From assembly GCF_030272615.1 (NCBI RefSeq), contig NC_081411.1, positions 210,816,744-210,880,743 on the forward strand: a stretch of DNA of 64,000 bases, given 5' to 3'. The stretch comes from Cryptomeria japonica. Its lineage: Eukaryota; Streptophyta; Pinopsida; Cupressales; Cupressaceae. The notes below the pieces were generated by a model, which was not told where the DNA came from, ran no database searches, and saw only the letters and a list, made by a program, of their open reading frames with translations. A program made the position numbers and the translations under genes. Positions 48,661-59,695 of the stretch are shown in pieces (within the stretch, counting starts at the first letter, position 1; every line of letters starts with the position of its first letter).

Positions 48661-50369
48661 ATTGCAGTATTCACACAAATATATTTATACAAATTCTAAT
48701 TATAATTTTTTATAACACCATATATGTTAAAATACAATATTATATTACAACTGTTAAAATACAACATTTTACAAGTTACAAAATTATTATTCTTCTAAAT
48801 GGAAAAACAATTAAAAGAGATATTTCATAAAACGAATCTCGTTTCATTTTCTTCGTTTTAAATCTACATTGAAGAAATATATAAAGAGATGGATGTGTAA
48901 ATGCCAATCTATATTACAGAAATGACGTATTAGTCACGTTCCACTTTTCAACTGTTTCAACTTTCGATGCGTTGCATAAGTTTGAGCAAAATAGTGATGT
49001 CCAGCTTTGTTGGAGTTAAGTATGACATTCTTTTATGATATATCCAAGTTTAGATTTTGTTATATCTTCATGCAATGTGATGTAGGTAACTCCCAGTTTA
49101 TTATTATACACGCAATATAGAATATGGAGTAGAATAGGGTGATTCAAGAAACTCTTCATATTTATATTTTTTAAAACAGTTTTCTTAGAAGTATGATATT
49201 TTTTGAATTTAGATTGATATCATATATATTATTTTTTATTTTTTTATTTTTTTTATTTTTATTTTTCTATCCATAAAAAAACTGAAGTCAAATAATGTTA
49301 TTAATTCTCAAAACCTATTACAACTCATTCACTAGAAGCAGATATCATATATTTTTAAATATAATATAAATTATTTTTTAAAATAAAAAAAAATTGAATA
49401 ATTTTAATATTTTAAGTTTTTTTATTATAAATTATAGTTAAAGTTGAAATATAAAAAATATAATATTCAATAATAATATAAATTTAGAATTCAGCAAGAA
49501 AATTCTCATGCTATTAAATTCAATCCCAATACTATTAAATTCAATCCCAAAATTGAAATAAAGATTTTCTATTTTGGGCAAAGCTTTGGATGCATATAAA
49601 TACAGTACTGTAATTCTTCACCCATCATCTAGTTGTTTGCGCTTTCTTGAGTGGGTCTTCAAGATCATATTATGGAATCCAATAATGATTATGTTGAAGG
49701 TAATGATAGGCATCAACACGAGGACAAACAAATCTCAAATTATGTCTTTCAAAAAATGAGGATGATTCTTCTGAGGAAAAGAGTTTAAACTATACAAGTT
49801 AATATCTATATATTGAGATATATATGTTTTGTGCATATACACATTCACATACATAAATATATACATAACATGTGTAATTTCTTGAAATAGGCAAATCAAT
49901 TCGATACATCTTCATCAATATATATTTTATATGAATTTTGAGCTAAGTATTATATTTGTTTCATTTAAACTATATAAATTTATATTTATATATCCATGTA
50001 TATAGGTGAAGGTAATGTGTGTCCATATGTACAAACAAGCATGGATATATTAATTCTTATGAGTGTGTATCCATAAAAAATATACACACATATACATCTA
50101 AAGTAGAATATACACTAGCATATATATCTTAAATTTTAATTTAATCCATATAAAATATGCCCACAGATGCTAGTGGCAGTCCGATGCCAGATAGAAAAAC
50201 ATAAAATAAATGCAATATATAATTATATAGAATCATGATATTATTATATTAGTTTGCCAAGATATATGAAATATTATATACCTATTTAGAGTAATTTTAA
50301 TAAATATATATGTGTTGCAAGATTAGAGCTTATACTAAAATGTAAGACATATTAGACTTTATTTAATGG
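48661..50369. other. AT-rich DNA, no gene seen
   Basis: Contains a short tandem repeat TATTAAATTCAATCCCAATAC at 49511-49555, and an AT-rich module ending GAAATAAAGATTTTCTATTTT (about 49373-49590) that recurs diverged at 53820-54100 and near 44880-44945. The small open frames (for example 49574-49759) have no family character. Confidence 0.5.
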
Positions 50370-51080
50370 TCAATATTATGGTTACGGCTAGGGTTAGGGT
50401 TAAGGTTAGTATTTATGGTTAGAGTTAAGCTTTACATCAATATTATGCCTATAGTTAGGGTTTGCATCAAGGTTAGGCTTCACTTTAGGTTTAGAATTAT
50501 TGTTAGGGTTAGGATTTAGGAATACTATTAGGATTACGGTTAGGGTTACATTTAGGGTTAAGGTTAAGTTTATGGTTAAGGTTAGGGCTATGATTAAGGC
50601 TAGGTTTTAGGGAAAAGGTTATGATAATGGTTAAGGTTTATATCATGGTTAGTGTTAGCATGAAGGTTAAGGTTTGGTTTAGGTTTAGTATTATGCTTAG
50701 GGTTAGGATTAAGGATCACAATTGGGGCTAGGGATAGGGTCACTGTTTAGTGATCGGGATCAATTTATGGTTAGGTTTAGGTTTATTGTTAGTGTTCTAA
50801 TTATGTTTAGAGTTTATATCAAATTTAGGGATAGGGTAACCATAATTATAGTTAGGGTTAGGGTTACATTTACGGTTTAGTGATAGGGTTAAGGTTAGCA
50901 TTATGGTTAGGGTTATGGCTAGCACAAGGTTAGGGTTTGGTTTAGGTTTAGGGTTATGGTTATGGTTAGGATTAAGTTAGGATTAAAGTTTAATTAAGGT
51001 TAGGATTTGGATTAGAATTTACTTAAGATAAGGGTTAAGTTTAGAATAAGGGTTCAATTGTGGTTAGATTAGGGTTCAAG
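50370..51080 (-). repeat. degenerate telomere-like array, G-rich strand on plus
   Basis: GGTTAGGGTTAGG-type hexamers with variants, punctuated by TTTACATCA/TTTATATCA, the reverse complement of the TGATGTAAA motif of the 40680-43770 array. Same family in opposite orientation. Confidence 0.85.
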
Positions 51081-51164
51081 TTTGATTATTAATATAAAAT
51101 TAAAATTAAAATATTTTAAAATACTCTAAACTTTATTTTAATTAAATTTATCTTGCGTGTAATA

Positions 51165-51605
51165 TTTATTCTAACCCTAACATAGTCCTATCCTTAATAC
51201 AACCCGAACCCTGACTACCCCTAATACAAATTCAATTGAACTCTAATCATAACCTAATCCTACAATAATTGAAATCTAACCATAACTTAACAATAATCTT
51301 AACAACAACTTGAACCCTAATCTAACCATAAATGAATCTTGATCCTAATAGAATTATAGCTCAAAACCTAACCCTAATTAAACTTTGATCCTAATTTAAC
51401 TATAACCCTGATGTAATTGAATCATAACCATAATTAAAATCTAACACTAACCCTAACTATATGTAAACTCTTATCATAGTCAAATCCTACCCTTGACGAT
51501 ATCCCTAATATAAACTTAATTGAACTCCAACAATAACCTAATCCTACAATAAGTGAAATGTAGGCCTAATTGAATCCTACACCTAACTCCAATTAATTAT
51601 GACCT
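51165..51605 (+). repeat. degenerate telomere-like array, C-rich strand on plus
   Basis: CCCTAAC-type words, more diverged than the main array. It starts only ~85 bp after the oppositely oriented 50370-51080 block, so the two form a head-to-head pair. Confidence 0.75.
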
Positions 51606-51624
51606 AATTAAAATCCCCAATCTA

Positions 51625-53170
51625 GGATAGTTTGAGGTCTAGTGGCTAGGCATTGGGCATTGGAGAAGGGGCATACAATGTGTGTTGTGTTTATTTCATG
51701 TCGTGAAGGCATGTGGGGTTCTATGAAGTACCATCACATTTGGTATCATAGCCAAATCCATCTTGAGAGCTGATAGACTCTCTAAAATGGCGATTGCCAA
51801 TGGTGACCCCCCCTAGGCACTCTGATTGGGTCTTTTTGATTGGTTTGTTATCCCAGATGAGCTTCCACTGGTTGATATGGTTCAATTATCTTTCCCGTAA
51901 TGATTCTTTCCAGTTGAGTTTGTCGGTTGTGGTCTCAACTGATTGTCTTCTCCTTCTGGCTAACATGTTTCTCCGATTGACCTACCGGTGATATTGCTAT
52001 CTGGTTGTATTGCCTCCACCGGTGGATATAGACTCTCGACTATCTTACTGATGGTGGTGCTCAGCGGTTGAGTTACTTACTAGTTGCATTCTCCATTTCT
52101 CCTTCCGGTTGAGATGTTCCTCTGATTGACCTACTAGTTGTGGTGCAAACTGGTTGTATTGCCTCCCTGGTTGGGCCTCTATATTTTTTACTTAACCTAA
52201 TGGTCGTGGTTCTCGGTGGATTGATCGACCGATTGATTTGGTTCACCAATTAAGGTTTCTAGTTACGACTTAATCCTATTGGGATATGCATATAATTACT
52301 TGATGGATAAAGACGGACAACATTAAGTTGACGAACTTTGTCTCAGAAGTTGATTGGACACTGTCACTTCATGCGTGTGTGTATTCAATAGGCATGAACT
52401 ACTTGCCAGGCGCTCGTATCCGTTGGTTTGAAGTCTTTCTACTTAAGAAAGGAATGCCCTCATTTCCCCATCAAACATTTTCATTCTTCGCTTGGTGACT
52501 TGCAATGGAATCCCGAAATCTCCTTGAAGCTACTTGTCGACAGATGGCTTTCATGATACTGGGGAAGGAATTCCTTATGGCTTATCACAGGTACAGAACA
52601 AATGCCGATATCCCAGCGTTTTAGCCTGCCATTACTAGGAATATTGAATTTGTGTTTAAGGGGGTAGGCATTCAAAATGGCTTCATGTCCGAATGGAGGG
52701 AAAAATATATTCGAGATGAAGGGTTAGCGGGTGCAGAAGGATTTGGCATTCTAGAGAATGGAGATTTGGGCTTGGCGAGGAGTGGTTCCCAAATGACTAC
52801 AGACTCCCTAGGGAGAAGGCTGAATCGGCGGCTCACTCGACTTGTGGCCGACTCATGCTCCTGTGGACGATGACTCTGAAGACTCCATGATTCCGGTTGT
52901 GTCACCTTTCTCATTTTTCTCTATTTTTTGGTTATTGTTTTTTGTTTGAAGGCCTCTCGCCGATTCTGTTATCTACGACTAGTGTTTTGTACTTGTCCAG
53001 CCTCCATTGCTGGTTTCTTCTTGTACGAGGAATAGAGCTAGGGTAAGGGGTTTTCTTCCTGGTTCTTTACCCCTACCGCTCTCATTGAACCAGGCCTTGT
53101 ATTCTCCTATTTTGATTAATACAAGGGTGTTGCCCCTCTCTAACTATTTACTTATTAAAAAAAAAAATTA
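51625..53170 (+). mobile_element. retroposed segment with 3' poly(A), unclassified
   Basis: A block of ordinary GC content embedded in AT-rich DNA, ending in A11 at about 53157-53167. TTTGGTATCATAGCCAAA at 51749 resembles a Met-type PBS. A ~150-bp imperfect repeat (GATTGACCTAC...CTGGTTGTATTGCCTCC at 51975-52018 and 52125-52167) and a broken coding segment (52313-52873) lie inside. The poly(A) end favours a LINE-type or retrogene copy; the PBS-like word is then chance. Class unresolved. Confidence 0.5.
52313..52873 (+). pseudogene. unrecognised protein relic in retroposed segment
   Basis: About 187 codons in one frame with two stops, TGA 52493 (probable Trp, FFAW then stop) and TAG 52622 (probable Gln). 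Visible pieces are YLPGARIRWFEVFLLKKGMP, LLEATCRQMAFMILGKEFLM and FMSEWREKYIRDEGLAGAEG, ending in a Ser/Arg-rich tail at TGA 52871. The part LGKEFLMAYHRYRTNADIP resembles the minus-strand relic at 1389-1901. Family not recognised; probably transposon-borne. Confidence 0.45.
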
Positions 53171-53339
53171 TTGAAAAAAATAAGTAAAAAATATGAACGT
53201 CTTATATTTTTATTTATTTATATAAGCTCATTAACTATCAACATTAGGTTTTATGTAAAAAAGTTGTAAAAAAGATAACATTATACAAAAAGAATATCCG
53301 GAGTCCTCCACACATGAGATTGAAAAACCCCTCTAGCTA

Positions 53340-53575
53340 CGTGATATATTCAATCAATATTCCTGCAGCAGATTGTTAGCTGGGATATTTAATTAATATT
53401 CCTTAAATAAATAAATAAAAATTTGTTAGATATATTCAATTAATATTCCTGCAGATTGTTAGCTGGGATATTTAATTAATATTTCTTAAATAAATAATTG
53501 TTAGATATGTTCAATTAATATTCCTGCATGTTAGATGAGATATTTAATTAATATTCCTTAAATAAATAAATAAAT
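53340..53575. repeat. three-unit tandem repeat, ~60-90 bp period
   Basis: Units share TTCAATTAATATTCCTGCA, (GATTGTTAGCTGGGA)TATTTAATTAATATT and CTTAAATAAATAA. The second and third have internal deletions. It ends in a short (AAAT)n run. Confidence 0.85.
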
Positions 53576-53631
53576 AAATAAATGAAGCTCACCCAGCAGC
53601 GGCACCAAATTTTGATAGTGTTCTTTTCCAT

Positions 53632-53707
53632 TTGCGAATCCGAAGCGTATATAATGCATGCAAGAAAATAGTATTCTATGCGAATCCGAAGCGTATATAG
53701 TGCATAA
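53632..53707. repeat. short direct repeat GCGAATCCGAAGCGTATATA
   Basis: Two copies (53633 and 53680) of GCGAATCCGAAGCGTATATA followed by A/G-TGCAT, about 47 bp apart. Confidence 0.8.
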
Positions 53708-55548
53708 CTTAGGATAATATTCCCATTCAACGATGCCGATGAAAATTATTTCCTAGATTTAATATGAGGACAAATAAAACCTTTCACGGAATGGCTGCCA
53801 TTGTAGTCTACGCCGGCGTAAAAATTTTAATTATTTTTATATTTTTCAAAATTTTATTATAAATTAAAAGTAAAATTGAAATAAATAAACCATAAAATTT
53901 TATAATAATCTAAATTTTAGAATATCTAAATATATTTAACATAGATACCAATAAAATAAATCAAATCTTCAAAATTATTTTGAACTTTTTCATTTCAGAG
54001 TTTGGAAGAAAATTCTTATATTAGAAATCCAAGAAAAAAAAAGAAGTTATTTAAATTCAATCCTAAAATAGAAATAAAGATTTTCTATTTTAGGTAAAGC
54101 TTTACTATTTTTGCAAACTCTAATTATATATTAGATTTAAGTTGTCTTTGTACTTAGATGTTTATCTTTTCTTAAATCTAACATCTTGCACTTTAAAGAA
54201 CCAAAAATGAATGCACATGCACTCTTACGGAACATGCTATTAATGGATTACAATTTTGTCTCAATTGCATTAGTTTAACATATATCCAAAAAAATTATGG
54301 CACCATGTATTAAAAAACAAAAAACAAAAAACCTATTTTTATTTTATTTTTAGATGTGTGTATCCCATAAACCAGGTGCATTAGGTAATTCTAAGCTAGC
54401 AAACTCAGAATCCAAGTTAACTCTTATGTATTGTTATATCTTTCTTGAAAATTAAGATATGTGACTATTTTAATACCTCTCTTGAAAATAAAGATTCTCT
54501 TTTCTAATATACTAACTTTTATACTTTTGTGAGATCTTATATTGTGTAATTAATTTTTATAGATAATAATTAAAAATAAATAAATTTAAACAATTTGTAT
54601 ATTACCAAATTGAAAAATAGAAATAAAGTATTTTACAATCCAAAAATAGCAGATTTTTATAAAAGATGCCATCTTATAATGTAATATTGTGAGTGTTAAT
54701 TTTTAAATTTAAAAAAAAATTAAATTAAATTTTAAAATCCTTAAAAATAATCTTTTATATTTCTTTCCAATTTTAAAATAAATTATAATTGAATAAATTT
54801 ATTTTAAATATATAATTACTTTAAGTAGTCAAAAATTTAAAAGAGTTTCACATTTGAAATAATTCTCTTGAACTATTTTTTGCAACAAACATTTTATGTC
54901 AATATATTTTTAATAGCAATTGCATCTTGCTATGTAATAGGTATGCCAAGTAGATGTGGAAGTATAAGAAATTTAAAAAAGATTTAAACATGTAATTTTA
55001 TTATTTATATATTACATAAGTTATATAATATAAAAATTATCAAAATCTTAAAAATTAAAAATAATATAAATAATTTGAAATATATAGTTAACTAATTATA
55101 CTCTATATTTATTTTTAATATTTTTAAAATCTAATTTACAAAAAATAAATAAAAAGGTTAATTTTTTAAATAAAAAATACAATACTTAATAAGTGGAACT
55201 TTAATTATATATTATAATTTAATTATTAAAATCTAAAACTCTAACTCTCAAAAAGACGTACAAATTGACAACAAACATTTTATGTCAAAGTTTATTAATA
55301 TAATATTGTAATATTATAAAAATAAAATGAAAATTAAAGTTATTAATTTTATAAAATTAAATTGAAATCTAAAAATAGATAAAGATTATTTTTCAATCTC
55401 ACTATTTTAGGTATTTTAGCATGCTTAAAATTTGAACTGGTTTGGGCTCTCAATGTTAGCAGTAATTGATACAACACGTCTTGGAAAAGGTAAATTAGTC
55501 TTCAACCTGACTTAGATTGATTTTTTTATTAATTGGTTGGCTACACTC
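53708..55548. other. AT-rich DNA upstream of RING gene, no gene seen
   Basis: Includes the diverged module GAAATAAAGATTTTCTATTTTAGG at 54073 shared with 49556. No protein, RNA gene or terminal repeats recognised. Confidence 0.5.
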
Positions 55549-55556
55549 TATATAAA
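55549..55556 (+). promoter_or_regulatory. candidate TATA box of RING gene
   Basis: TATATAAA in CTACACTCTATATAAAATAG, 98 bp upstream of the chosen ATG. This spacing allows a 5' leader of about 65-75 bases. TATA words are common in such AT-rich DNA, so support is moderate. Confidence 0.5.
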
Positions 55557-55653
55557 ATAGTTGAAGTTTATGAACAATCTTTTTAGTTCAATTACATTTG
55601 ATAAATTTAATTAAATCATGAAATGAAGGTGATTGGGTTATGAGAATACAATA

Positions 55654-56268
55654 ATGGCTCTGAGAACAGTACACAGAGAGATGCGAGTGAATTACGAGGA
55701 GGATGCTCTTGCTCAACGCTATGAACATGGACAATATTTGGTGGACAGACAAGATGTTGAATTTATAGATTTTGATATCAACTATCTACATAATTCATTT
55801 TATCCAGTTGAAGGTCTTCAAAACTTTCTTGAATATCAGAATTTTTACAGGGAGTACTCGTATAGTTATCAGACTCAGACGAATCTTGGTTTTGTGAACA
55901 GTATTGATAATAGTGAATTCATAGATAATATCCTCAACTATGATGATGATCATTATTTTGAGTATTGGTCTCAGGAACTTGGTTTTGTGAACATTGAAAT
56001 GCAAGACAACCAGCATATGGAAGGTGGTGCAATTGGTGATGAAGAAGCCCGTGAGATTTTGGGATCAGGCAGTGAAGAAATAAATTGCGATGGGGAGGAT
56101 GTGTGTGCCATATGTCTCGATCCCTTGCAAAAGTGTTTTGGAGATTTGAAAGAGCTGCCATGTAAACACATATACCATTACAATTGTATTCTCAGATCCA
56201 CCAAAATTAAGAACAGGTGTCCCATGTGCCGTGAGAAATATGACTGTAGGGAAAGGAAGTCAAATTGA
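55654..56268 (+). CDS. RING-H2 zinc finger protein, probable E3 ubiquitin ligase
   Basis: 204 codons, no intron needed. ATG 55654 is the first in-frame ATG after an upstream in-frame TGA (55624); the stop is TGA 56266. The C-terminus carries a complete RING-H2 domain (residues about 150-192): CAIC, then LPCKHIYHYNC and CPMC, giving C..C, C.H..H..C and C..C in the right order. RING-H2 proteins bind an E2 enzyme and transfer ubiquitin to targets. The N-terminal 145 residues are acidic and Tyr/Asn-rich with no signal peptide or membrane segment, and hold an internal repeat (LGFVN at two places). The arrangement of acidic N-terminus plus C-terminal RING-H2 fits small soluble E3 ligases. It is the only intact, domain-bearing frame in the window and lies between the arms of the large inverted repeat. 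Whether it is expressed cannot be told from sequence. Confidence 0.85.
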   Translation: MALRTVHREMRVNYEEDALAQRYEHGQYLVDRQDVEFIDFDINYLHNSFYPVEGLQNFLEYQNFYREYSYSYQTQTNLGFVNSIDNSEFIDNILNYDDDHYFEYWSQELGFVNIEMQDNQHMEGGAIGDEEAREILGSGSEEINCDGEDVCAICLDPLQKCFGDLKELPCKHIYHYNCILRSTKIKNRCPMCREKYDCRERKSN

Positions 56269-57058
56269 AGACAATAATCAATATTGAAGAATATTGATAT
56301 GTTTATTTACTTTTAGCAATACATGTTAATTTCCAATATTTAGACTAGATATTATTTTGGGAGGAAAAATTGACAATGTGCACTTTATTTTTGCCTTTCT
56401 TAAATGTACTTTGCAAAAAGCATTATAGGTAAAAGATCAAAAATTTGTATGAAAGGAATTTCTTTATAATTTATCTTTATAATTTAAGCCTCGTGATTGC
56501 AGGATTATTTTCTTTAACAAATCATATTTACATATAATATATTTTAATTTTTCATGTTATAGTTTATTTAACCATCAAGGATGTCAAAGAATTTTAAAGT
56601 TAAGCTAAAAGTTTCAAATTTGAAATGATTTTCTTAAAAAAAAACAATCATAATTAATGTTTTATGTCAATATTTAATTAAAAATATTATAATATTGTCA
56701 AATAAAATTAATTATTAATTTAAAATAGTGTTTAATTTTTTTTATTTTTTAAAAGTTAGATAGCTTGTATATTAGCAAATCAAAAAATAGTAAAATATTA
56801 TTTCACAATCTAAAAATAGTTGTAAATTTTTTAAAAGCTAAATAAATTTATTTTAAAATTAAGACATAATTATTTTTATATATTATTAAAAAATAAAGTC
56901 TCTTTGTTAATATATTGATTTTTTAAAAATATTTTTCAAAAAATTTTGTATTTGTAAAATTAGATGAGTTGTACATCAAGGAATTAAAAAAAATATTATT
57001 TTACAAATAAAAAATGGTCATAAGAAATTTTTTAATTTGAATACATTTATTTTAAAAG
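56269..57058. other. AT-rich DNA downstream of RING gene
   Basis: Likely holds the 3' untranslated region of the RING gene for its first 100-200 bases. No obvious AATAAA signal stands out close to the stop. No further gene seen. Confidence 0.5.
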
Positions 57059-57060
57059 TA

Positions 57061-57179
57061 GCTTACATATATTTGATTTTAATCAAACATATATATAATA
57101 CGCTGAGAGAAGAATATCTTCTCGAGGCGCCTATTAGAGTTTGGGGTACATGATAAAAATAGAGAAGATATCTCTCAGC

Positions 57180-57252
<73 letters not shown>

Positions 57253-57272
57253 AATCAAATATATGTAAGCTA
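57061..57272. mobile_element. foldback (MITE-like) element with TA core
   Basis: GCTTACATATATTTGATTTTAA at 57061 is inverted as TTAAAATCAAATATATGTAAGC at 57250-57271, and both ends are bordered by TA. Inside, GCTGAGAGA...ATCTTCTC and GAGAAGAT...TCTCTCAGC form a second hairpin, followed by a ~60-bp TA microsatellite (57183-57244). The left arm at 43984-44020 has only a ~40-bp remnant of the same ends, so either this copy gained the middle or the other lost it. Confidence 0.55.
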
Positions 57273-57564
57273 GTAGCAGTTGCGGCGCAACATGGGAAAT
57301 GATAAAAAATTCAAAATAGAACTATATAATATTATATTATTTATTTGTTTGTGGAATAATATTATAATATATTATTATTATTAATTTATATTGTTTTGAT
57401 TATTATGATATTATTTTATAATTTATTGAAAATAATATTCATAATATAAATTTGAAATATTTTAAATGTATTATATTATTATTTTAAATTATTGTTAGTT
57501 ATAATATTATTTTTATAGTTTTATTAGTAATAATATATTAATATAGTGCTATACGATAAGTATA

Positions 57565-57657
57565 ATACTATTATATTCTTATTTTGAAACTATAATATTG
57601 TTTTATAGTATAATACTATTATATTCTTATTTTGAAACTATAATATTGTTTTATAGT
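57565..57657. repeat. 48-bp tandem duplication in right arm
   Basis: TATAATACTATTATATTCTTATTTTGAAAC...GTTTTATAG appears twice in succession here but once in the left arm. It therefore arose after the inverted duplication. Confidence 0.8.
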
Positions 57658-58392
57658 TATTAAGTGTATAATATCAGGGTCAGAGTTTAAAACTTGGTTA
57701 GAGTTAGGGTTACGATTATAGTTAGGGGTGGGACTATGGTTATACATAAGATTATGATCATGATAGAATAACAATTATGTGGGCTTTAGTTGAAGATTAG
57801 GGTTAAGATTAGGGCTAATATCATAGTCAAGTTTATGCTTAGGATTAGGTTTTGCATTAGAGATATAATTATAATGAGGGTTAGGGTTATAGTTATAATG
57901 AGAGTTAGTATTGTACTTAGGATAATGGTTAGGGTTGGGGTAAGGGTTACGATATGGGTTAATCTTAGTGATTGTAATTAGGGTTAAGGTTAAGATTAGG
58001 GTTAGGGTTTAGGGTTATAATTATAATTAGGGTTAGGGTTATATAGTTAGGATTATAAGGTTATAAATAATTAATAATTAGATATAAAGTTAGGTTGAAG
58101 AAAGCTAGGTTTTGGGTCATTATCAGGTTAGGGTTAGGGTCTAGATTAGAGGGAATTATAATATTATAGATAGAATAATAGTTATATTTGGTTTTAGTTA
58201 TCCATTAGAGTTGCTATTTTAGGATAATGCTTGGGGTAAGAGTTGAGGTTCAATTAGAATCAATATTAGCATTAGGGATAGGGTTTAATTAGGATTAGGG
58301 CTAGCATGACAACTAAATTAAGGTTAGAGTTAGTGTTATGACTCAAGAAGGTTAAGGATTTAAGAATAAAGAACATTGTTAGGCTTTTGGCT

Positions 58393-59673
58393 TGTAGCAT
58401 CCTAAAATTGTGACACTTGCAATTTCGACTGCATTTCGATCTTCACGATGGCGACGCAACACGCAACCTGAATGGAGACCCCGAAACCTGATTATGACAC
58501 CAAAAATTGCATTTTCTTGCACCCTGGCTTGAACCTCCTTTGCATCCTGCTGTCCCGGGAGGTGGGACCAGAGCGCCCAGCGCCCTGGTCCTTCAGGACT
58601 AGGGCGCCCAACGCCGTGGTCCCCCAGGACCATGGTGCCCAGCACCCTAGTCCCTGGGTCCTATTTTGGGCCCGGTCTCTTTTGGACTTCGGGTCTTTAT
58701 GTTTGCAAATTGGAAAATTATCTTTCCTGGTCGGCCTAAGGTCGGGAAAATCAGTCTATCAGCCCTAAATGACAAGTATATAAACTCCATTTTTCTCTCC
58801 CATTTGGGTAGAGGAAATGTAAGAAGGACATATGTGTACAAGCGTGGAAACTATACTCAAGCATTCAAGCATTCAAGCATTCCTTCAAGTAATTGATCAT
58901 TTCAAGTCTCCATTCAAGGCTAAGTGTTGCATTCAAGACAAGGATTCAACCATTGAAGAGGAGATCACTTACAACACATTACATGCTACAACATACAACA
59001 TACAACAAACAACAACATCTATACCTTCGCATATAAGGATACAAACATCCTTACAACAAGGTATTAGTACTTGTTTTACATTACATTTACAACATTTCTC
59101 ATTTCTTGGTTAATTCCAAAACTGGGGTTTGACCTAAGGGAAAACCCTTAATCCCTAACCCCCCAATCGTCTTCGCTTTTCTGTGTGTAGGTTGCAGGTA
59201 CGCGCCTGAAATTGAAGATCTGGAATCCTTGTGCCGAGACGAACAGATCCCCCTTCATTTCGCGGATTTTTCGGAGGACCGTGTGCACGCCGGGCGCCAT
59301 CGTCCCGTCAACTTTTGCTCAAATTTGCAGGACAGCGTCGTCTTGACATTTTACTGCTAATTCCAGGTCCACAGCTTCATATCATATCCCTATCTCTATT
59401 TATAAGTGAATCTTTCTTGCTTCTATATGCATTCCTAGTTCAATCTTTCTATCTACATTCTTTACAAAAGAGGGTATCCTTGCTATCACAACCCTTAAAA
59501 CTCATATAGAATCCAATCTTGCATTGCGTGGGATTGGATCTTGTGGGTTTCAACCCCTCTTTTGAATGTAAAGTCCCTCCTAAGTGAAAACCATCAACCC
59601 TAGTGACTCTCCCTTCTCTCTCCTTGGAGTTGGGGAGGGGAGAATGACTAGGGTTCGATTTTTCCGCTTTACA
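58393..59673 (+). repeat. 5' LTR of element 3
   Basis: TGTAGC...CTTTACA, with terminal TGTA/TACA. The left boundary is fixed independently by the break in homology with the other inverted-repeat arm. The right boundary is inferred from the PBS. A TATA box lies at 58777. Confidence 0.8.
58777..58784 (+). promoter_or_regulatory. TATA box of element 3 LTR
   Basis: TATATAAA in GACAAGTATATAAACTCC, about 385 bp into the LTR. This gives a predicted RNA start near 58810. Confidence 0.6.
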
Positions 59674-59676
59674 TTT

Positions 59677-59695
59677 TGGTGAACCCGATGTGAAC
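59677..59695 (+). other. primer binding site of element 3
   Basis: TGGTGAACCCGATGTGAAC, beginning three bases after the LTR end and starting with TGG. The tRNA was not identified. Confidence 0.6.

Larger units (their letters stand above)
57059..58392 (-). repeat. right arm of large inverted repeat
   Basis: Reverse complement of 43055-44022. It differs by a ~180-bp foldback/TA insertion at about 57096-57250, an extra AT-rich segment at about 57343-57485, and a 48-bp tandem duplication at about 57565-57657. It is cut at 58392 by element 3. The G-rich telomere-like part is 57665-58385. Confidence 0.9.

Noticed and set aside
55795-56171. Minus-strand frames opposite the RING gene
   Set aside because: Antisense shadows of the plus-strand coding sequence.
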